NCBI RefSeq assembly: GCF_003590095.1
Contig: NC_039481.1
Coordinates: forward strand, 10,943,895-11,007,894
Length of the DNA: 64,000 bases
Origin: Trichoplusia ni
Taxonomy: Eukaryota; Arthropoda; Insecta; Lepidoptera; Noctuidae
Direction of reading: 5' to 3'
Numbering within the stretch: position 1 is the first letter of the stretch; each line of letters opens with the position of its first letter. Below the pieces are notes generated by a model that worked only from the letters and a program-made list of their open reading frames with translations, had not been told where the DNA came from and made no database searches. Below, piece by piece: positions 1-11,968 of this stretch. Made by a program: the position numbers and the translations under genes.

Positions 1-2166
1 TTGAACAAACGAATCGTCGAGATATCTTTGACCTGGTGATGAGGATGTGTGATTTCTATCTTTCTTTTATATCTGCCATTTAGTCCAGTTAGAAAAATTG
101 TTGAATGAATTGTTTTGTTGAAGTGTTTAGAAGAGTTTTGTGTTGTGATAATTGTTTAACATAAGACTTATATCGTAACGACTCAGAAGAATGGACAATT
201 GTTTTGTGTAGTTATGAGTTAGGACATGACATTTTAAAATCATATAAGTACTCACCGAAATTCGGTCTGACGGACCAAGTATAGTATGTTGTTTTTCCCT
301 TGCGATATATTCTTAGAGTTATGATTACATAATCAGATGACTACGTACTTTAAAAAAATATTGATAACATTAGATGTTTTTATATTTTGGTGAACGAATG
401 TAAATTAGTTTCATAATTCTCAACATGCAAATCAACAACAGTTAATTCCATAAAAACTCTAATTACAGAATATATCTTTCCCTAATATTATTATTAAGGA
501 TTGGTATTCACAAACTGTATGCAAGCATCCGAAGTCCATAATAAATACCAGCAGCCGGTAATACCGGGTAAATTCTAACGTGACGTCACAATCCTACAAG
601 TTCGGCTGTTTCTAATTGATTTCCAATGTTTACTGAATGGGACTCACGAACAATTGTGTTGGCTAACTATGTATTGTAAGGAAAGACTTCGTATTGAGAA
701 CTTACTAGCCTCGTGGTGTTACCCGCCATTAATTGGCATAGTGGCTTTTTTTGTATTGCGTTCCGTACTCATAGGTTAAAATGAAGCAATATGACTGTGG
801 TTCAGGCTGTATATGATGTAACGATTGAAAGTTGAAATTTTCTCAGATAATTTATTTATTTTATGCTAGACTATTTTGTTGTATTTGTTTCGGTCATCAA
901 ACTGATTTTTATTTTTTAGCGTCTTTGTACGATCAGTGTCACGAGTCCACCTCGCGCTTGACTTTTTTTTGCTCAATGATGTGTTTTACACAAGATGGCA
1001 TCGTTTAAAAGTTTTTAGCGACTTTAAATCGAATCAATCAAAAGCCTCGTAGGTACAATTTCAACGTAGCTGAATATTTTATTAGTGTACTACTTAGCCG
1101 TGCAGAAAGTTTTATAATGGTTCTGGAACTGCGCCAGATATGAAGCGAGCTCACTATTATATTGTATAACGTTCCCGTTTTAACCCAGCCGAGTATAGTG
1201 AGCAAACTTGCCGCGATCGTCGCGTGATAGTCGTGTGCCTGTTCTTTGGGAGTATACGGAGGTCTCCGAACGAAACTTGCCACTGAGAGAGGTGGAAACG
1301 TGAAAGCGCATTATATTGCGTGCATCTCTCGACCATGATTTCAGCAAAAAAACTTTCATACGTGGTCCCATGTTCAAAATTTGCACCAAGGGTTAACGTC
1401 GCAACCTGAATACACATCCTTGCGAGATTGACCTAAAACTATATACGAATACGATTGTTTTGCAAAGACTAGGCAAATAAAATGGCAAAAGCAGGTAAAA
1501 ATGAAACTGCTTCATTGAAACGAACAAAATAGCTACATCATATTGTCAGCTAACAAAAGCACTTCGCCAAGCACTGCTCTTCGCAAAACGAATATCAGAA
1601 ACAACATAGGCCCTTCAAAAGTCGCTATCCCATCGCACTGCACCAACACTTCACCATGTTACATATTCATTTTTGCTACCATAGATGCTTGCTATTCCCG
1701 GCCTGCGCAAATACGGATTAGGCTGTATTTTCATAAATAAATAGAACTGAGCCTTTAACAAACAAAGGTAGTTCGCATTTTTAACTTCAAAAGGATTTTG
1801 AAGTTTTTGGGATTTCAATTGTTTTGGCTTCTGGTTGAAGCAGCGATGTAAGGTGGTTGAGTTCTCGTAAAAACCGATTCTTCTTTACTTTTTGAGATTG
1901 CGCATGTGATGTTATAGAAGAAAATATGTTCAATGGTGCTTCTCAATTTATAGGAACTCCAGACCAGTAAGAGGAGAAGTGATAGATAATTATAATCAGT
2001 CAACAGTTTTATTATTTATTTATATATTTTCAGTTATAATTTTAATGAGAAGTTATTGGAACATACGCAAGAGACATCAAACTCTTGCATATACTCGAGA
2101 AGACTTAGTAATGAAATATTCCAAACTGGCTTGTGCACTACCTTTAGCCGCATCGACGTAGATTAT
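1..2166. other. No gene recognised; AT-rich unique DNA
   Basis: Three overlapping minus-strand frames at 1038-1417 share a patch of near-normal GC (1190-1320, with TCAGT on the minus strand), but I recognise no protein. A CRE-type palindrome TGACGTCA is at 581-588. Small frames at 1543-2161 have no support. Confidence 0.5.
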
Positions 2167-2724
2167 GTCCGATTTTTAATTCAAGGCAGTAAAATGACAT
2201 TTCCAGTGTGGCAGGTTTTTAATTCCAAATAAATAGTGATGTGTTAGAATCGACTTATTACAATCAAAAGTTAGTTGAGCTTACATTTTTTTATTCAGAT
2301 ATCAAATTAGCTCTGTATAAAAAAAATATATTTACGACAATTAACCAAAAGACATGCACGGTGACTGTTTTTAAATGTAAAAAAAAATAATATTAATTTA
2401 AATTTATAAAATTAAAGAAAAATGCGGTGCTGGTATAAGATGAAGCACCTTACCATGCAAGAAAAGTCGAGCGCATCCAACTCCAAACTGGATGAATTCT
2501 GACATTATGCAGTGGTTGGATGAAAAACAAATTTAATATCAACTTACAATTATAAAAGCTCAATTAATAGAAATAGTAATTTTTTGTTACATAATAAAAT
2601 AAAGCATGACTAAATGTCATCGTCGTAGTAAGATTTCCAAACATCACTATTGTAGCGGGTCACCCTTTTTTGTATAAATGACAGTTGCAATTGTCATTTT
2701 AATGCCTCGAATTAAAAATCGGAC
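2167..2724. mobile_element. MITE with 33-bp terminal inverted repeats
   Basis: The left end starts GTCCGATTTTTAATTC and runs to AAAATGACA. The right end is its inverted copy, with only two mismatches in 33 bases. Inverted similarity resumes further in, at AATAGTGATGT near 2231 and its complement near 2642. The right terminus reads CAGTCCG next to TA, and the left TGTCCG next to TA, which suggests a Tc1/mariner-type element with a TA target and a lost base on the left. The 558-base interior is AT-rich with no transposase frame, so the element is non-autonomous. Confidence 0.7.
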
Positions 2725-3510
2725 TGTAGTTATAAACAAAGTTTTATGCGTGTAAAGTTGTATACGTCCCTAATGTCACTTGTGATAAATAAAACACTAG
2801 GATCCAGAGAAGACAAATTTAATGAAACGTAGCCGCGGTGTCATTCTTTGCTCGAAAACAACTTAACACCGCGATACAGAAAGGTGACGTCACAGTCATA
2901 ACGCCATATTTTGAATAATGATCAAACTACAACAACATAAGTTATGTATAAACTGTCATAAAAACATGTATTAAAATATTGTAAAGAAAATGTAACACTA
3001 AACCATTCATAAAACTTGTACAATGCGACTGGATTCATTTGTTTAAGTCGGTACAATTTTTTCTCTAACACTTTCAAAAGCTTTCACCTTAATAATATTA
3101 GAGCGATTCTTTAACATTTGAAACGAGGCGAATGTCAAAATTTTAAAATCAACGTCAAAAGCGTCAATGCCAATTCACAGTCAACTGAACCAATGGAAAA
3201 ATCGTGTGAATTGAAATAATGCTGAATGTGAAACTAAAACTGAAAAAACTACGATTTGAAAACTGCCGTCAGTTCACCAACGAGAGTCCCTTTTATTTAA
3301 GCTCAATTATGTAGGTACAATTTGAGTTTCAAATGGCGGAATATGTGATTTTTCTCGCGAACAGTTTTGCAAAGTAAAGTATTATGTTATCACGATTTAT
3401 ATTTTATTGATTCAAAATTTTTGTTTTTCATTCATTTTCAGACGTCTGAAAGTTATTCTGATTAAACGTCATTGTGTCATGATGGAATTTCTCTGCAATG
3501 AGCGCTATAT
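2725..3510. other. No gene recognised
   Basis: AT-rich. A second TGACGTCA palindrome is at 2885-2892, next to AACGCCATATTTT. I see nothing else. Confidence 0.5.
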
Positions 3511-3655
3511 GTCGCAGGTTCGACAATGCGTAGAACAAGTTTTTGCGTAATCAACGTATTATCCTGGGACTGGGTGTTTAGTGTATTTGACTTGAATGTT
3601 TAGGAAAACCTGCGACACAAGGTTTTAATTCATTGTTACGGGAGACGTTTAAAAA
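3511..3655 (+). mobile_element. tRNA-derived SINE, noctuid type, degenerate copy A1
   Basis: It has the B-box region (GTCGCAGGTTCGACAATG), the middle motif CTGGGACTGGGTGTTTA, and the 3' end CTGCGACACAAGGTTTTAAT...GGGAGACG followed by an A-rich run. The tRNA head with the A box is missing or unrecognisable, so it is 5'-truncated and inactive. Confidence 0.65.
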
Positions 3656-4848
3656 ACATATATTTTTTTGCGTAATATCAAAGTGTTTATATTGTACCAG
3701 TTACAATATAAAAACAAAGGTTTTAAGACATCGGACTCAATAATTCAAAATCTTTCTAAAAAATTCTGTCACCGTTTCTGAAAATACACAAAATCCGTTG
3801 CAAAAATTGTAAACTCGAAACCGAGGAAGCAGCGTTACCACTAATTAACTAGCGTCAGTACCACCGGGGGGGAATAAATCAAGTGACACTTGTCACAGAC
3901 GTGCCATAAGTTGTAAGTTATGCGGGCATAGCGTGCGTTTGAACCTCAGAGATTCATGGAGACGGCCGGCCTAAAGCTAATTTGTAGGCATAGTATTGTA
4001 ACCAGGTGTTGAAAGAGAGTAAGGAAGAGGTAACTGGTTTTGTCTTCTTATAACCTTGAAAAGAGCAGACTAATCACGGAATTGGTTTGGTTTCATTCAG
4101 CTCTCGATTCGGTCCCGAGGTGGTTTGAACCAGACCAAGATCGAGCGTAGTTCCAACCTGCGATAATACAGTGTTCTAGAGTCGGGTTCCAGAGGATTAA
4201 TTCGATCTGACATCGATAGATAAGTTAAAAGATTGTGACGGGAATAAGTCATTAGGGACAAATTTAATAATTGTTAGTTATTATAAGTATATAAGACACT
4301 TAGCCAAACGAGGTGGCAGTAGATGGTGAATTCATAACTGAATGGTTTCTAAGACAGGTTTCTACCATGGACAAGTTAGTTCTATTTTAAAAAAGATAGC
4401 ATGCATGGAAAGAATGCGAGGAGCTAGAGGCAGAGAAGAATGACCCAAAGAGAGAGAGGCATAGGTTAAGTAGTGGTTTATTTAAGGCTTATAATGGCGT
4501 GATTATTCGTATATTATATAAACTATTGCTATTCGAAATCAACAGAGCCTAAATACTGATTTGTGAACTCTACCGGTTAAATAATTCATATTAAAACGTC
4601 ATTTACAATATTACATAATTTATTATTATTTGAAGTGACAGCGGAGCGCATTCATGATACATTAACATAATTAATTTTCGTATATTTCTGACTCGCTTAC
4701 ATTTATCAAGGGAGAATGAATGCGAAACTCATTTGATTTGTATAACAGCCTTAAGAGTAGGCTACACTTATATTTTTGGGGAGTAACAAAAGAATTGCGT
4801 TTATTACTTGGGGCTTGATGCTGAGGGTTGATGCTTGATTGTCGCTTA
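3656..4848. other. No gene recognised
   Basis: The stretch 3840-4200 is closer to balanced composition, but has no long frame and no repeat I know. Confidence 0.45.
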
Positions 4849-5114
4849 TCTATACTCTATATATTACTAATTTATAAAGCTGAAGAGTTTGTTTGTTTGA
4901 ACGCGCTAATCTCAGGAACTACTGGCCCAAATCGAAAAATTATTTTTGTGTTGAATAGCCCATTAATCGAGGAAGGCTTTAGGCTATAAACCATCACGCT
5001 GCGACTAATAGGAGCTAAGATACAATGGAAAATATGAAAAAATACCGGGCAGGTATACCTAAATCATAACTTATATCTTCTACCCACGGCTACGAAGTCG
5101 CGGGCAACAGCTAT
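4849..5114 (+). mobile_element. Non-autonomous Helitron-like element, copy F1
   Basis: It begins A|TCTATACT and carries AAAGCTGAAGAGTTTGTTTG, then AACGCGCTAATCTCAGGAAC, a family very common in moths and butterflies. Its 3' end reads GGGCAACAGCTAT where CTAG is expected, so the terminus is mutated. It is non-coding. A second copy in inverted orientation is at 56364-56582. Confidence 0.6.
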
Positions 5115-5988
5115 TTCTAAATATAACGATATTTTTCACAATTGAAAAAACTTACAACTAAAGGACACAGGTATGAAGTTTTAAAAAGTAGGTTTTTTTT
5201 TTTGAAATTGTGAAAAATATCTTTTTTTTTTAATTCGTCAATTAGATTTTTTTTCTTTTTCTAGGAGGTTAGGAGCAAATAAGAGATAAGTAATTTGCTT
5301 CAGTTGACACATAATACCATACAATTATAGAAAGTTGTGGGAAATTTCATTCAATGATAAAATTATTGAAAAAGATTGTATAAAATGCCAGTCGATTTAT
5401 TTATGTCTCTTGAGCAATTATATAAATAAATACTTTTTTAATATTTCTAACAAAATATCAGACAAACTTAAAAACAGTCCTCATCCCCATTAAGAAACGA
5501 GAGAGCACTACTCCCGTGCATTAATACCTTAATTCATGTAATACAGCTCTTGAAACGCTAAATTCCTCTCTCACAGTCCTCAAAGGTAGTACCTACACAC
5601 TAAAATTAACACACATTTTAACTGTACCAAAATAAGTTTCAAAAGTCACAAAAATTCACAGCCCGGTGCACAGTAATTTATACATCTAAACGGCACGGTT
5701 TGGAATGAAAGGGGTTTTTTTTTCAAGTAACATTTTACTTTACATTTGTCATCTCGTCTGTTGAGTTTCATGTTTCAGAATCACGAGGTTTTTTTTGAGA
5801 GAATTTATATTTTGGCCGGTTTGTATTTTTTTTAGGTTTATTTTGAGGCTTGAAGCTTGTGGGTTTTGTTTGATTGTGAATATTAATTTATCGTTAGATA
5901 ATTGTTGTTAAACAACAAGTTATACTTAGTTTTTAATAATCTTGAAAGTTGAAAGCCCCCTTTTTCCCCACTATATTGGCTAAAAGTA
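5115..5988. other. No gene recognised
   Basis: AT-rich with several poly(T) runs (near 5190, 5223 and 5718). Confidence 0.5.
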
Positions 5989-6205
5989 TTTTTTTTTAAA
6001 TACGACTCCCACACTAAGGACTTTAATCCTTGTGTCGCGGGGTGTTTCACAAACATACAATTCACATGCACAAGGACACCCAGACTCAGAACAAGCATTC
6101 GTGGATCACACAAATGCTTCTCCTTCGCGGGGATCGAACTCGCGACACGTCGCACAAAGTGGGTTTGGCGTGATGACCCCAACCACTCGGCTAGCCGGAA
6201 TATTC
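5989..6205 (-). mobile_element. tRNA-derived SINE, noctuid type, near full-length copy A2
   Basis: On the minus strand, GCTAGCCGAGTGGTTGGGGT (A-box region) and GAGTTCGATCCCC (B box) are followed by AATGCTTGTTCTGAGTCTGG and the 3' end CCGCGACACAAGG, TTAGTGTGGGAGTCG, then poly(A). Frames in both strands here are only translations of the SINE. Confidence 0.85.
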
Positions 6206-7676
6206 TCAAAGACAAACCCAGCAAACACTGATCTTTTTGTTATGACCTCGAGTCTTTGTGCATGGGAATACACTTTGAAGAAAACTTGTGCCTGGGTATC
6301 TTTTGATACGTGACGGGAGTCCCCGTTAGACGAACAATAAATCCAAACTACTTTTTTTAAATCTAATATTTTAATTCACCTATGACGTACTAAAATACCC
6401 AGCTAAAGAAATACTGTGCAAAAAAAATGAAATCATGTGAATGTGAATACAAAAAGTGTTGTTATTATAGTATTGCGTGCGACCGTCGAACAGAACTATG
6501 TGGTTAGTGGTTTTTTGTTTCTCGGAATAAGCTCGAATTGCCATTAAGACTTGGTACAATTAAGGTGCAACTCGAACTGGAACAATTAAGTATCCGGGTT
6601 GTAAAAACTAAGGGAGAGAATTAAATAATACAATATTGTTAAACTCATAGATAGGCATTTTACATTACGAATACTTTTTCCCGTAAAATGTTCGTAAAAA
6701 AGTGATAAAGATGATATAATTATTTTCATTTTTTAATCTTTCAGAAGACGAAACTTTAATCGATTTTTTAAATTTTACATTTTAATATTATTTTAAAAAC
6801 ATGAAAGTATTCAAAAATATACATTCTAAAAATATCTTTTAGATTACGGACATCTTAAATTTCCGGAGCTTCGCACATCCGGGGTCAACGTGGGCTCACA
6901 TGAATCAAATTTACCATCACAAAGGTGTAAGATTCATCAAAGATTATGCTGAAAAATCGTCAGCTACCCTCAAATTTCTGAATATTTTAATTTCCGGGCA
7001 GACGGCCTGCGACATATTGGCTTTTAGACGATGGCTAGAAATCGTTTGAAAGCTTTTTAAGGCATTTGAATGTCGCGATCACCGAGCGGTATGCTCAACA
7101 CGTTCGTGGAATAGAAATAATCGCATCTATTATTGCCGTACCAGAATCAAAGAAACTAATTGAAAATTATGGTAACTTTGAACTTAGATTTTCGGTCTTC
7201 TTTTAGCCTATTTATAGTTAACCTTACCCTTTATATCGACTATGTAATTTAACCCTGGTGTAGCGCAAATTTCATTAACAATCAAATCACATAAAATATG
7301 TCTAACATACATTCCATAAGCCGCTTAGTTTTATACAACTACAGAAGAATTAATTTTCTGAATGTTAAAAAAATATCGTACAGAAAATAGGTCGCATAAC
7401 GGTTCGATCAAATCTCCTGGAATCATTAAAAAAACACGCTATAGACATTTCAATAAAATAAAGTCCTTATTGTGAGTGGTATTAGGTCTTATTTCATTTT
7501 ATTCTTTATATATCTTTAGCTTGGAATTACTACGTTTATTCTAAGGAACGAAACGTGTGCGAAACTTTTCGTTTTAATTTTCAATTCATTCAAATTATCT
7601 AAAAAATATAAAGAGTCGGGAAATAAACCTTTTCAAAATTTTGAAAATCCCCTCCACCATACTATAATCCGAACTA
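6206..7676. other. No gene recognised
   Basis: A somewhat GC-richer patch at 6860-7160 contains no sustained frame. Nothing else is supported. Confidence 0.45.
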
Positions 7677-7994
7677 TCCGAACCAATATTATAAATGTGA
7701 AAGTAACTTTGTCTGTCTGTCTGTTTGTTACGCTTTCACGTCTTAACCACTGAATTGATTTTAATGAAATTTGGTACAGAGATAGATTTGACCTTGAGAA
7801 AGAACAAAGGATAGGTGACGGGTGGGCAAAACTGGGTGCTGTCAATGTAATTTGACCTTCAAAAAGTGCTACTTAGTAGCCTAATTTGAATAAATGACTT
7901 TTGATTTTGATTTTGATTGATAGTTTTTATCCCGGATTTTTGAAGAGTTCTCCTGGAAACGTGATATAGGGCGAAGCTGTGGGCGAAAAGCTAG
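7677..7994 (+). mobile_element. Helitron-like element G1 split by a nested insertion
   Basis: It starts A|TCCGAACCAATATTATAAATG, continues through GTCTGTCTGTCTGTTTGTTA and CGCTTTCACGTC, and ends AAAAGCTAG|T. This gives TC...CTAG ends between A and T. A 106-base piece at 7815-7920 interrupts the family sequence between ...AAAGGATAG and TAGTTTTTATCCCGG. It is non-coding. Confidence 0.6.
7815..7920 (+). mobile_element. 5'-truncated retroelement tail nested in the Helitron-like element
   Basis: The segment ends TAGCCTAATTTGAATAAATG followed by a (TTTTGA)-type tail, the usual 3' end of a lepidopteran LINE or SINE. GATAG occurs on both sides (7810-7814 and 7919-7923) and could be a short target duplication. 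No coding sequence remains. Confidence 0.55.
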
Positions 7995-9343
7995 TTATGT
8001 TATAAAATAGTCTACACTAAGGATTTCTGTAAACTTTTATTGAAATCAATTATGTTATGTAACGATCACAGATTCTTTTTGAAATGCTTAACGCAAATAA
8101 TATTTTAAATTTTAATCCCACCACAGAAATTGGTACATGAATATCAATATTAATTTCTAATCAGGTTGTATTTCAAATTGGTTTTGATTTTTCGATTTTT
8201 GATTCTTTGATTTTCTCCCAAGAAAAGCTGAAATTAACCTATTTTTCACACTATTATTATAAAGAGAAAGTGTTTATTGCCTCTGACTGTGTTAAAATGT
8301 TTTTAACTATAACCGACAGCCGCAGGTTACACAAATTTCTAAATACCTCCAAATAACAACGTCTCATTTTGTTTATTTTTCTACTACTTTTTAAATCTGA
8401 ACAAAAATATTGAGTACTGCTTTTAATATCGTTTTTTGTTCGTTCCTCGTAATCCTCATGCCGTTTTGAGCTGTTTGCAAGGCTCGATGACTGAGAACGC
8501 GCTATGATTGGGTCCGGTACACCGTTACGGTATAGAACCGGCGATTCTCTTGTAATCAGTATTGTGTATTGTTTGCTACGGCTTTTTTCAATCCTGGTGT
8601 TCTTTTGTTTAGACAGAGATTGGTACAACATTTTGTTATTTGATTTTTTTTTCTTTCTTTTAAGAACCGTTCGGTTTTTTCTTGCCATGTATTTTCTTTC
8701 TTTTAAAAATAAATAAATTAAGAAACGGATAGGAAATTAAATTAGTTATTTTTTTAAATATTACTAATTTTTTTTTATGTTTACATGTAGATACAGGTAG
8801 ACTCGCCTTGGTACTCTTAGAGTTTCGTGCTCTTAGGGTAAATTCAAAACCCTATCACCATAGCATCTATCCGTATGTCGATCATCAAGTTATATCTCAA
8901 AAACCAAGATTCCACAAATAATTCTAGTTGCCGCTACCCCACCGAATTTAAAAAACATTAACTGCGGTAATAATAAATTTGATAGGTGATGAAGTCTCTT
9001 TCCATATTTTTAGCCTCACCATTCAGAACTTTAAGTGTCGTAGGTAAGTCAGATTTGAACTTGAATAACTTTATATGTTTACGTTTGTAAATATGAAACG
9101 TAGAGTCGAGTTAATTAAAACACCTGAAAACTGACAAAAACCATATGCTTAATCCGTTATAATAAGCCGTAAGCTGCGGTACGCCTACCAGAATTAATGT
9201 ATTCTGTATTTATTTTGTTAATCTCGCCATGTCTGGGAACTGTTTCGAATGAAAACAAAATATTGTTTCAGGCCTGGGGATGGTCAGATTGCGTGAAAAC
9301 AAGTTTCAGTGATTTTGGTAATAGATGAATACATTATAATCAA
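7995..9343. other. No supported gene apart from one weak open frame
   Basis: Apart from the doubtful frame at 8257-8688, this is AT-rich DNA with poly(T) runs. Confidence 0.45.
8257..8688 (-). CDS. Unrecognised 143-codon open frame, probably not a gene
   Basis: The N-terminus is lysine-rich (KRKKKKSNNK, from poly(T) DNA), which is low-complexity. The middle (about residues 48-90) is more protein-like. No family is recognised, and no promoter or polyadenylation context is clear. A chance frame, or a fragment of an old element, is more likely than a working gene. Confidence 0.12.
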   Translation of the reverse strand: MARKNRTVLKRKKKKSNNKMLYQSLSKQKNTRIEKSRSKQYTILITRESPVLYRNGVPDPIIARSQSSSLANSSKRHEDYEERTKNDIKSSTQYFCSDLKSSRKINKMRRCYLEVFRNLCNLRLSVIVKNILTQSEAINTFSL

Positions 9344-9405
9344 TAAAACCGTCCAAATGCGAGTTGGACTCGTGATGCGAGTGGTCCGTAGAAAAACGTA
9401 TCAGT
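9344..9405 (+). mobile_element. Family D repeat, 5' fragment
   Basis: AAACCGTCCAAATGCGAGTT, GGACTCGTGATGCGAGTGGT match the terminus of family D. Sequence further in is not clearly alignable by eye. Confidence 0.4.
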
Positions 9406-10110
9406 TGGATGAGACAAATATTTGAGAGTGGGAGACTCGCAAATTGATATATCACTCAATAAAATTATGCCATTGTTGCTTTTCATCGATCGTTAACTTT
9501 GGTAACTGTTGGTATAGGACCACAGAATTACATCTGTGTCATTTTAAACTGTTACGATCTATTCACAAACAGCTACTGTTCTCTACTGTTCGCAGGTGAT
9601 ATTTTTCTTTTAAGTATAACCTAAAAAAAGTTAGTAACAGTTGAAAAGGTTGTATATTTGATGGGTGATAAACTTTTTTTTAAATACATTTTTCAAAAAA
9701 TAGATTTTTTCTTCAGTATATTTGTTTTAAACACGTTTTGTTTCGTCTTCCACTGCTGTATAACTATTGACTCGTTACTCTACAAAATTCAGACGGTAAG
9801 AATGTAAAATCTCAACTCAAAGCAACGTGAATTCAAATAAATACTGTTTATTTAGTTCAAAGGCTGGTTTACTTGAAGACGTCGCACAGAATACTCTGGT
9901 AGGTAATTGAATTGGTTGCTAATAGCCTAGCAATTTGCCTGAGTGCATCTATTGGGAGCCTATGTGACTAGATCTGACTACACACGAATTTTCTGCGCTC
10001 ACGAATAATGAATTAGACATTTTGCATTTTGCTGTTGTAGAGTTAGGGGTATTTAACTCTGCTGTTCGAGTTTTACGATTATTAAAACTTGACTAGTGTT
10101 TGAAGTGTTA

Positions 10111-10430
10111 TAAAAAAACTAGTCAAGTGCGTACTTAAAATGTAAAGAGAAATATGGAACCCTATTGCTAAAGCTCTACTGTCTTTCTGTCTAACCGTCA
10201 GTGCGTCCAAGTATCTGTCACCAAGCTGATAGCATGATAGCTAGACAGTTCTTATATTCACAAAATGTTTTCATTTACAAAATAAACATAGACAGTAAGC
10301 AACAGTTGGTTAGGTTATAAATTTGATGACATTTTTGACATGTCATGACATGATGTTATTTTTTTACGAAAGTTCCATCCCTTCAGCCCTTCTCGTTTTC
10401 GAGTGTTCTCGCACTGGACCGGTTTTATTT
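10111..10430 (-). mobile_element. Family D dispersed repeat, complete copy with both inverted ends
   Basis: The left end AAACTAGTCAAGTGCG and the right end CTCGCACTGGACCGGTTTTA are inverted copies. The body includes GTCTTTCTGTCTAACCGTCA, ATGATAGCTAGACAGTTC and a GGAACCC near the left end. Many moth genomes carry this repeat; its class is unresolved. A short perfect palindrome (CATGTCATGACATG, 10339-10352) lies inside. Confidence 0.65.
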
Positions 10431-11523
10431 AAAAACATATTTTGAAAAAAAGAACTATTTGTATTTCTATCTCAACACTCCTTTTAAAATAACTTACATG
10501 AGATAACGAACACCTGAAACATTGTTTTCTCACAAATGCAGGTCAGCGTGGAGAATAATATGAGACCATTGAGAAAACAATAAATTTTAAAATGTTGGCA
10601 TCGTTCGAGTTGTATAAGAAATTCATGTCTTCCGAAATATGGGTTTCCATTTTTGGTGATGCAAAAAGAGAATTTCATGAGTTTAACGTGTGCATTTGTT
10701 TTTGTTTTCTTTAGAGCTTTTGAATTTATAAACCGATTTTAACAGTTTTTTTTTTGTTTAAAGGTTCGATATAGGACGTTCGAAGTTCCTTATAACATAT
10801 TATTTTGTAATTTATATCAATGACAATTCTTCAACATACTCATGGCGTTTTTGCCGGTTCTTCGATCGTAGATCCTATATCAGATAGTAGACGTACAACA
10901 AAACAGTGCCCTAGAGCTATTATTATAATGCCGAAAAAGACCATTTTATTTTTAAAAAACCTTAAGATTTAATTCAGTTCAATAATTTGCGGCTTTCATT
11001 AAGATATTTTTGTGTAATAAGCAATAAGGAAACCTAACATATCTGTTTTTTTTTGTGCCGTACCATCCTCTTACCAAAATTGAACTATTTTCTCATCCAC
11101 TTTACTCCATACAAAGAAAATTACGAAATCTAAACTACATTATTCATTGCTCAGTATTTTACAGATACACATCGGAGCACAGTCATCGATGTACACACAC
11201 CAATAGCGTACAGGAAGTGGGAAACGATAAATTCGTTGCGAAGTAAAATAAAACCTTCGGCTTTGCTCGTTTCGCTGTCTGCTTTTATGATATATAGTAC
11301 GAAGGATTTTGGTCGCTGTTTTTTTTATGTTTTATATTATACTTAAGTATTATATGAATTTAAGTCAATTTTTCTATATGATTTCGTAGTTGAATCAATT
11401 TTTATTAAAGGAAAAACATAAGAACAACCTTCAAACTGTAAACAATCGATTTTATAAAGAAAATCGATTACAAAGCATCAAATCAATTAAAGATTTTAAA
11501 TATTTAAAATTTGAATAGCAAGT

Positions 11524-11906
11524 TTCAAGTGCGAGTCGTACTTGCGAGACTGCGGGTTCTGTACTAATAGGCTGCGGAAACACTATTTTGCAATTAAAAT
11601 AGTTAAGTAATCTAAATTTTTATGGGTTTACTAAAATTATTAAGTTTTTAGCCGATTTTAATCTGATAATGTGTTGTTATAATGGCAAAAGTTATATATC
11701 ATATCTTAAAATGTCAAGTCTCTACCGTTCACGGTTTATAAGGTACCGGGTTCCAGACGGACTGACAGGCATGAGAAGCTTTTTTTTTCGTTTGAAAACT
11801 ACTCCCGCTGTTAGCAATTAGATCCTTGTGTCGCGGGGGATTCCACAAACATTCGGCTATTTGTGCAGTAATATGGTTCAAGATTTTACCTTTTGGGTGC
11901 GGAACC
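11524..11906 (+). mobile_element. Family D repeat interrupted by a SINE, directly upstream of the peptide gene
   Basis: AAGTGCGAGTCGTACTTGCG starts the element. CTACCGTTCACGGTTTATAA and CAGACGGACTGACAGG follow, then SINE copy A3, then TTTACCTTTTGGGTGCGGAA ends it. The gene's TATA box starts about a dozen bases later. Confidence 0.6.
11780..11871 (-). mobile_element. tRNA-SINE copy A3 with internal deletion, nested in another repeat
   Basis: It has the SINE tail (poly(T) on the plus strand, ACTCCCGCTGT, CTTGTGTCGCGGGG, CACAAACAT), then jumps straight to CGGCTATTTGTGCAG, the complement of the 5' head. The tRNA body and middle are deleted. Family D sequence stands on both sides (to 11779 and again from about 11877). 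Confidence 0.6.
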
Positions 11907-11918
11907 CTTTAAGAAAAC

Positions 11919-11926
11919 TATAAATA
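11919..11926 (+). promoter_or_regulatory. TATA box of the secreted peptide gene
   Basis: A perfect TATAAATA stands 43 bases before the ATG, which puts transcription start near 11949 and leaves a 5' leader of about 20 bases. It begins only about a dozen bases after the GGAACCCTTTAA end of a dispersed repeat, so the core promoter abuts repeat DNA. Confidence 0.55.
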
Positions 11927-11968
11927 GAACACTATTTTGGTATAACTAAGCCAGGTAGATTAAAAACC

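Noticed and set aside
1038..1417. Minus-strand gene suggested by three overlapping open frames
   Set aside because: All three frames are open at once, which argues for chance lack of stops in a GC-richer patch; no protein is recognised.
581..2892. The two TGACGTCA palindromes as functional CRE enhancers
   Set aside because: Both share an extended GTGACGTCACA, but no promoter is nearby and moth repeats often contain this string.
5883..6313. Opposing 113- and 93-codon frames as genes
   Set aside because: Both are translations of a tRNA-SINE and its flanks.
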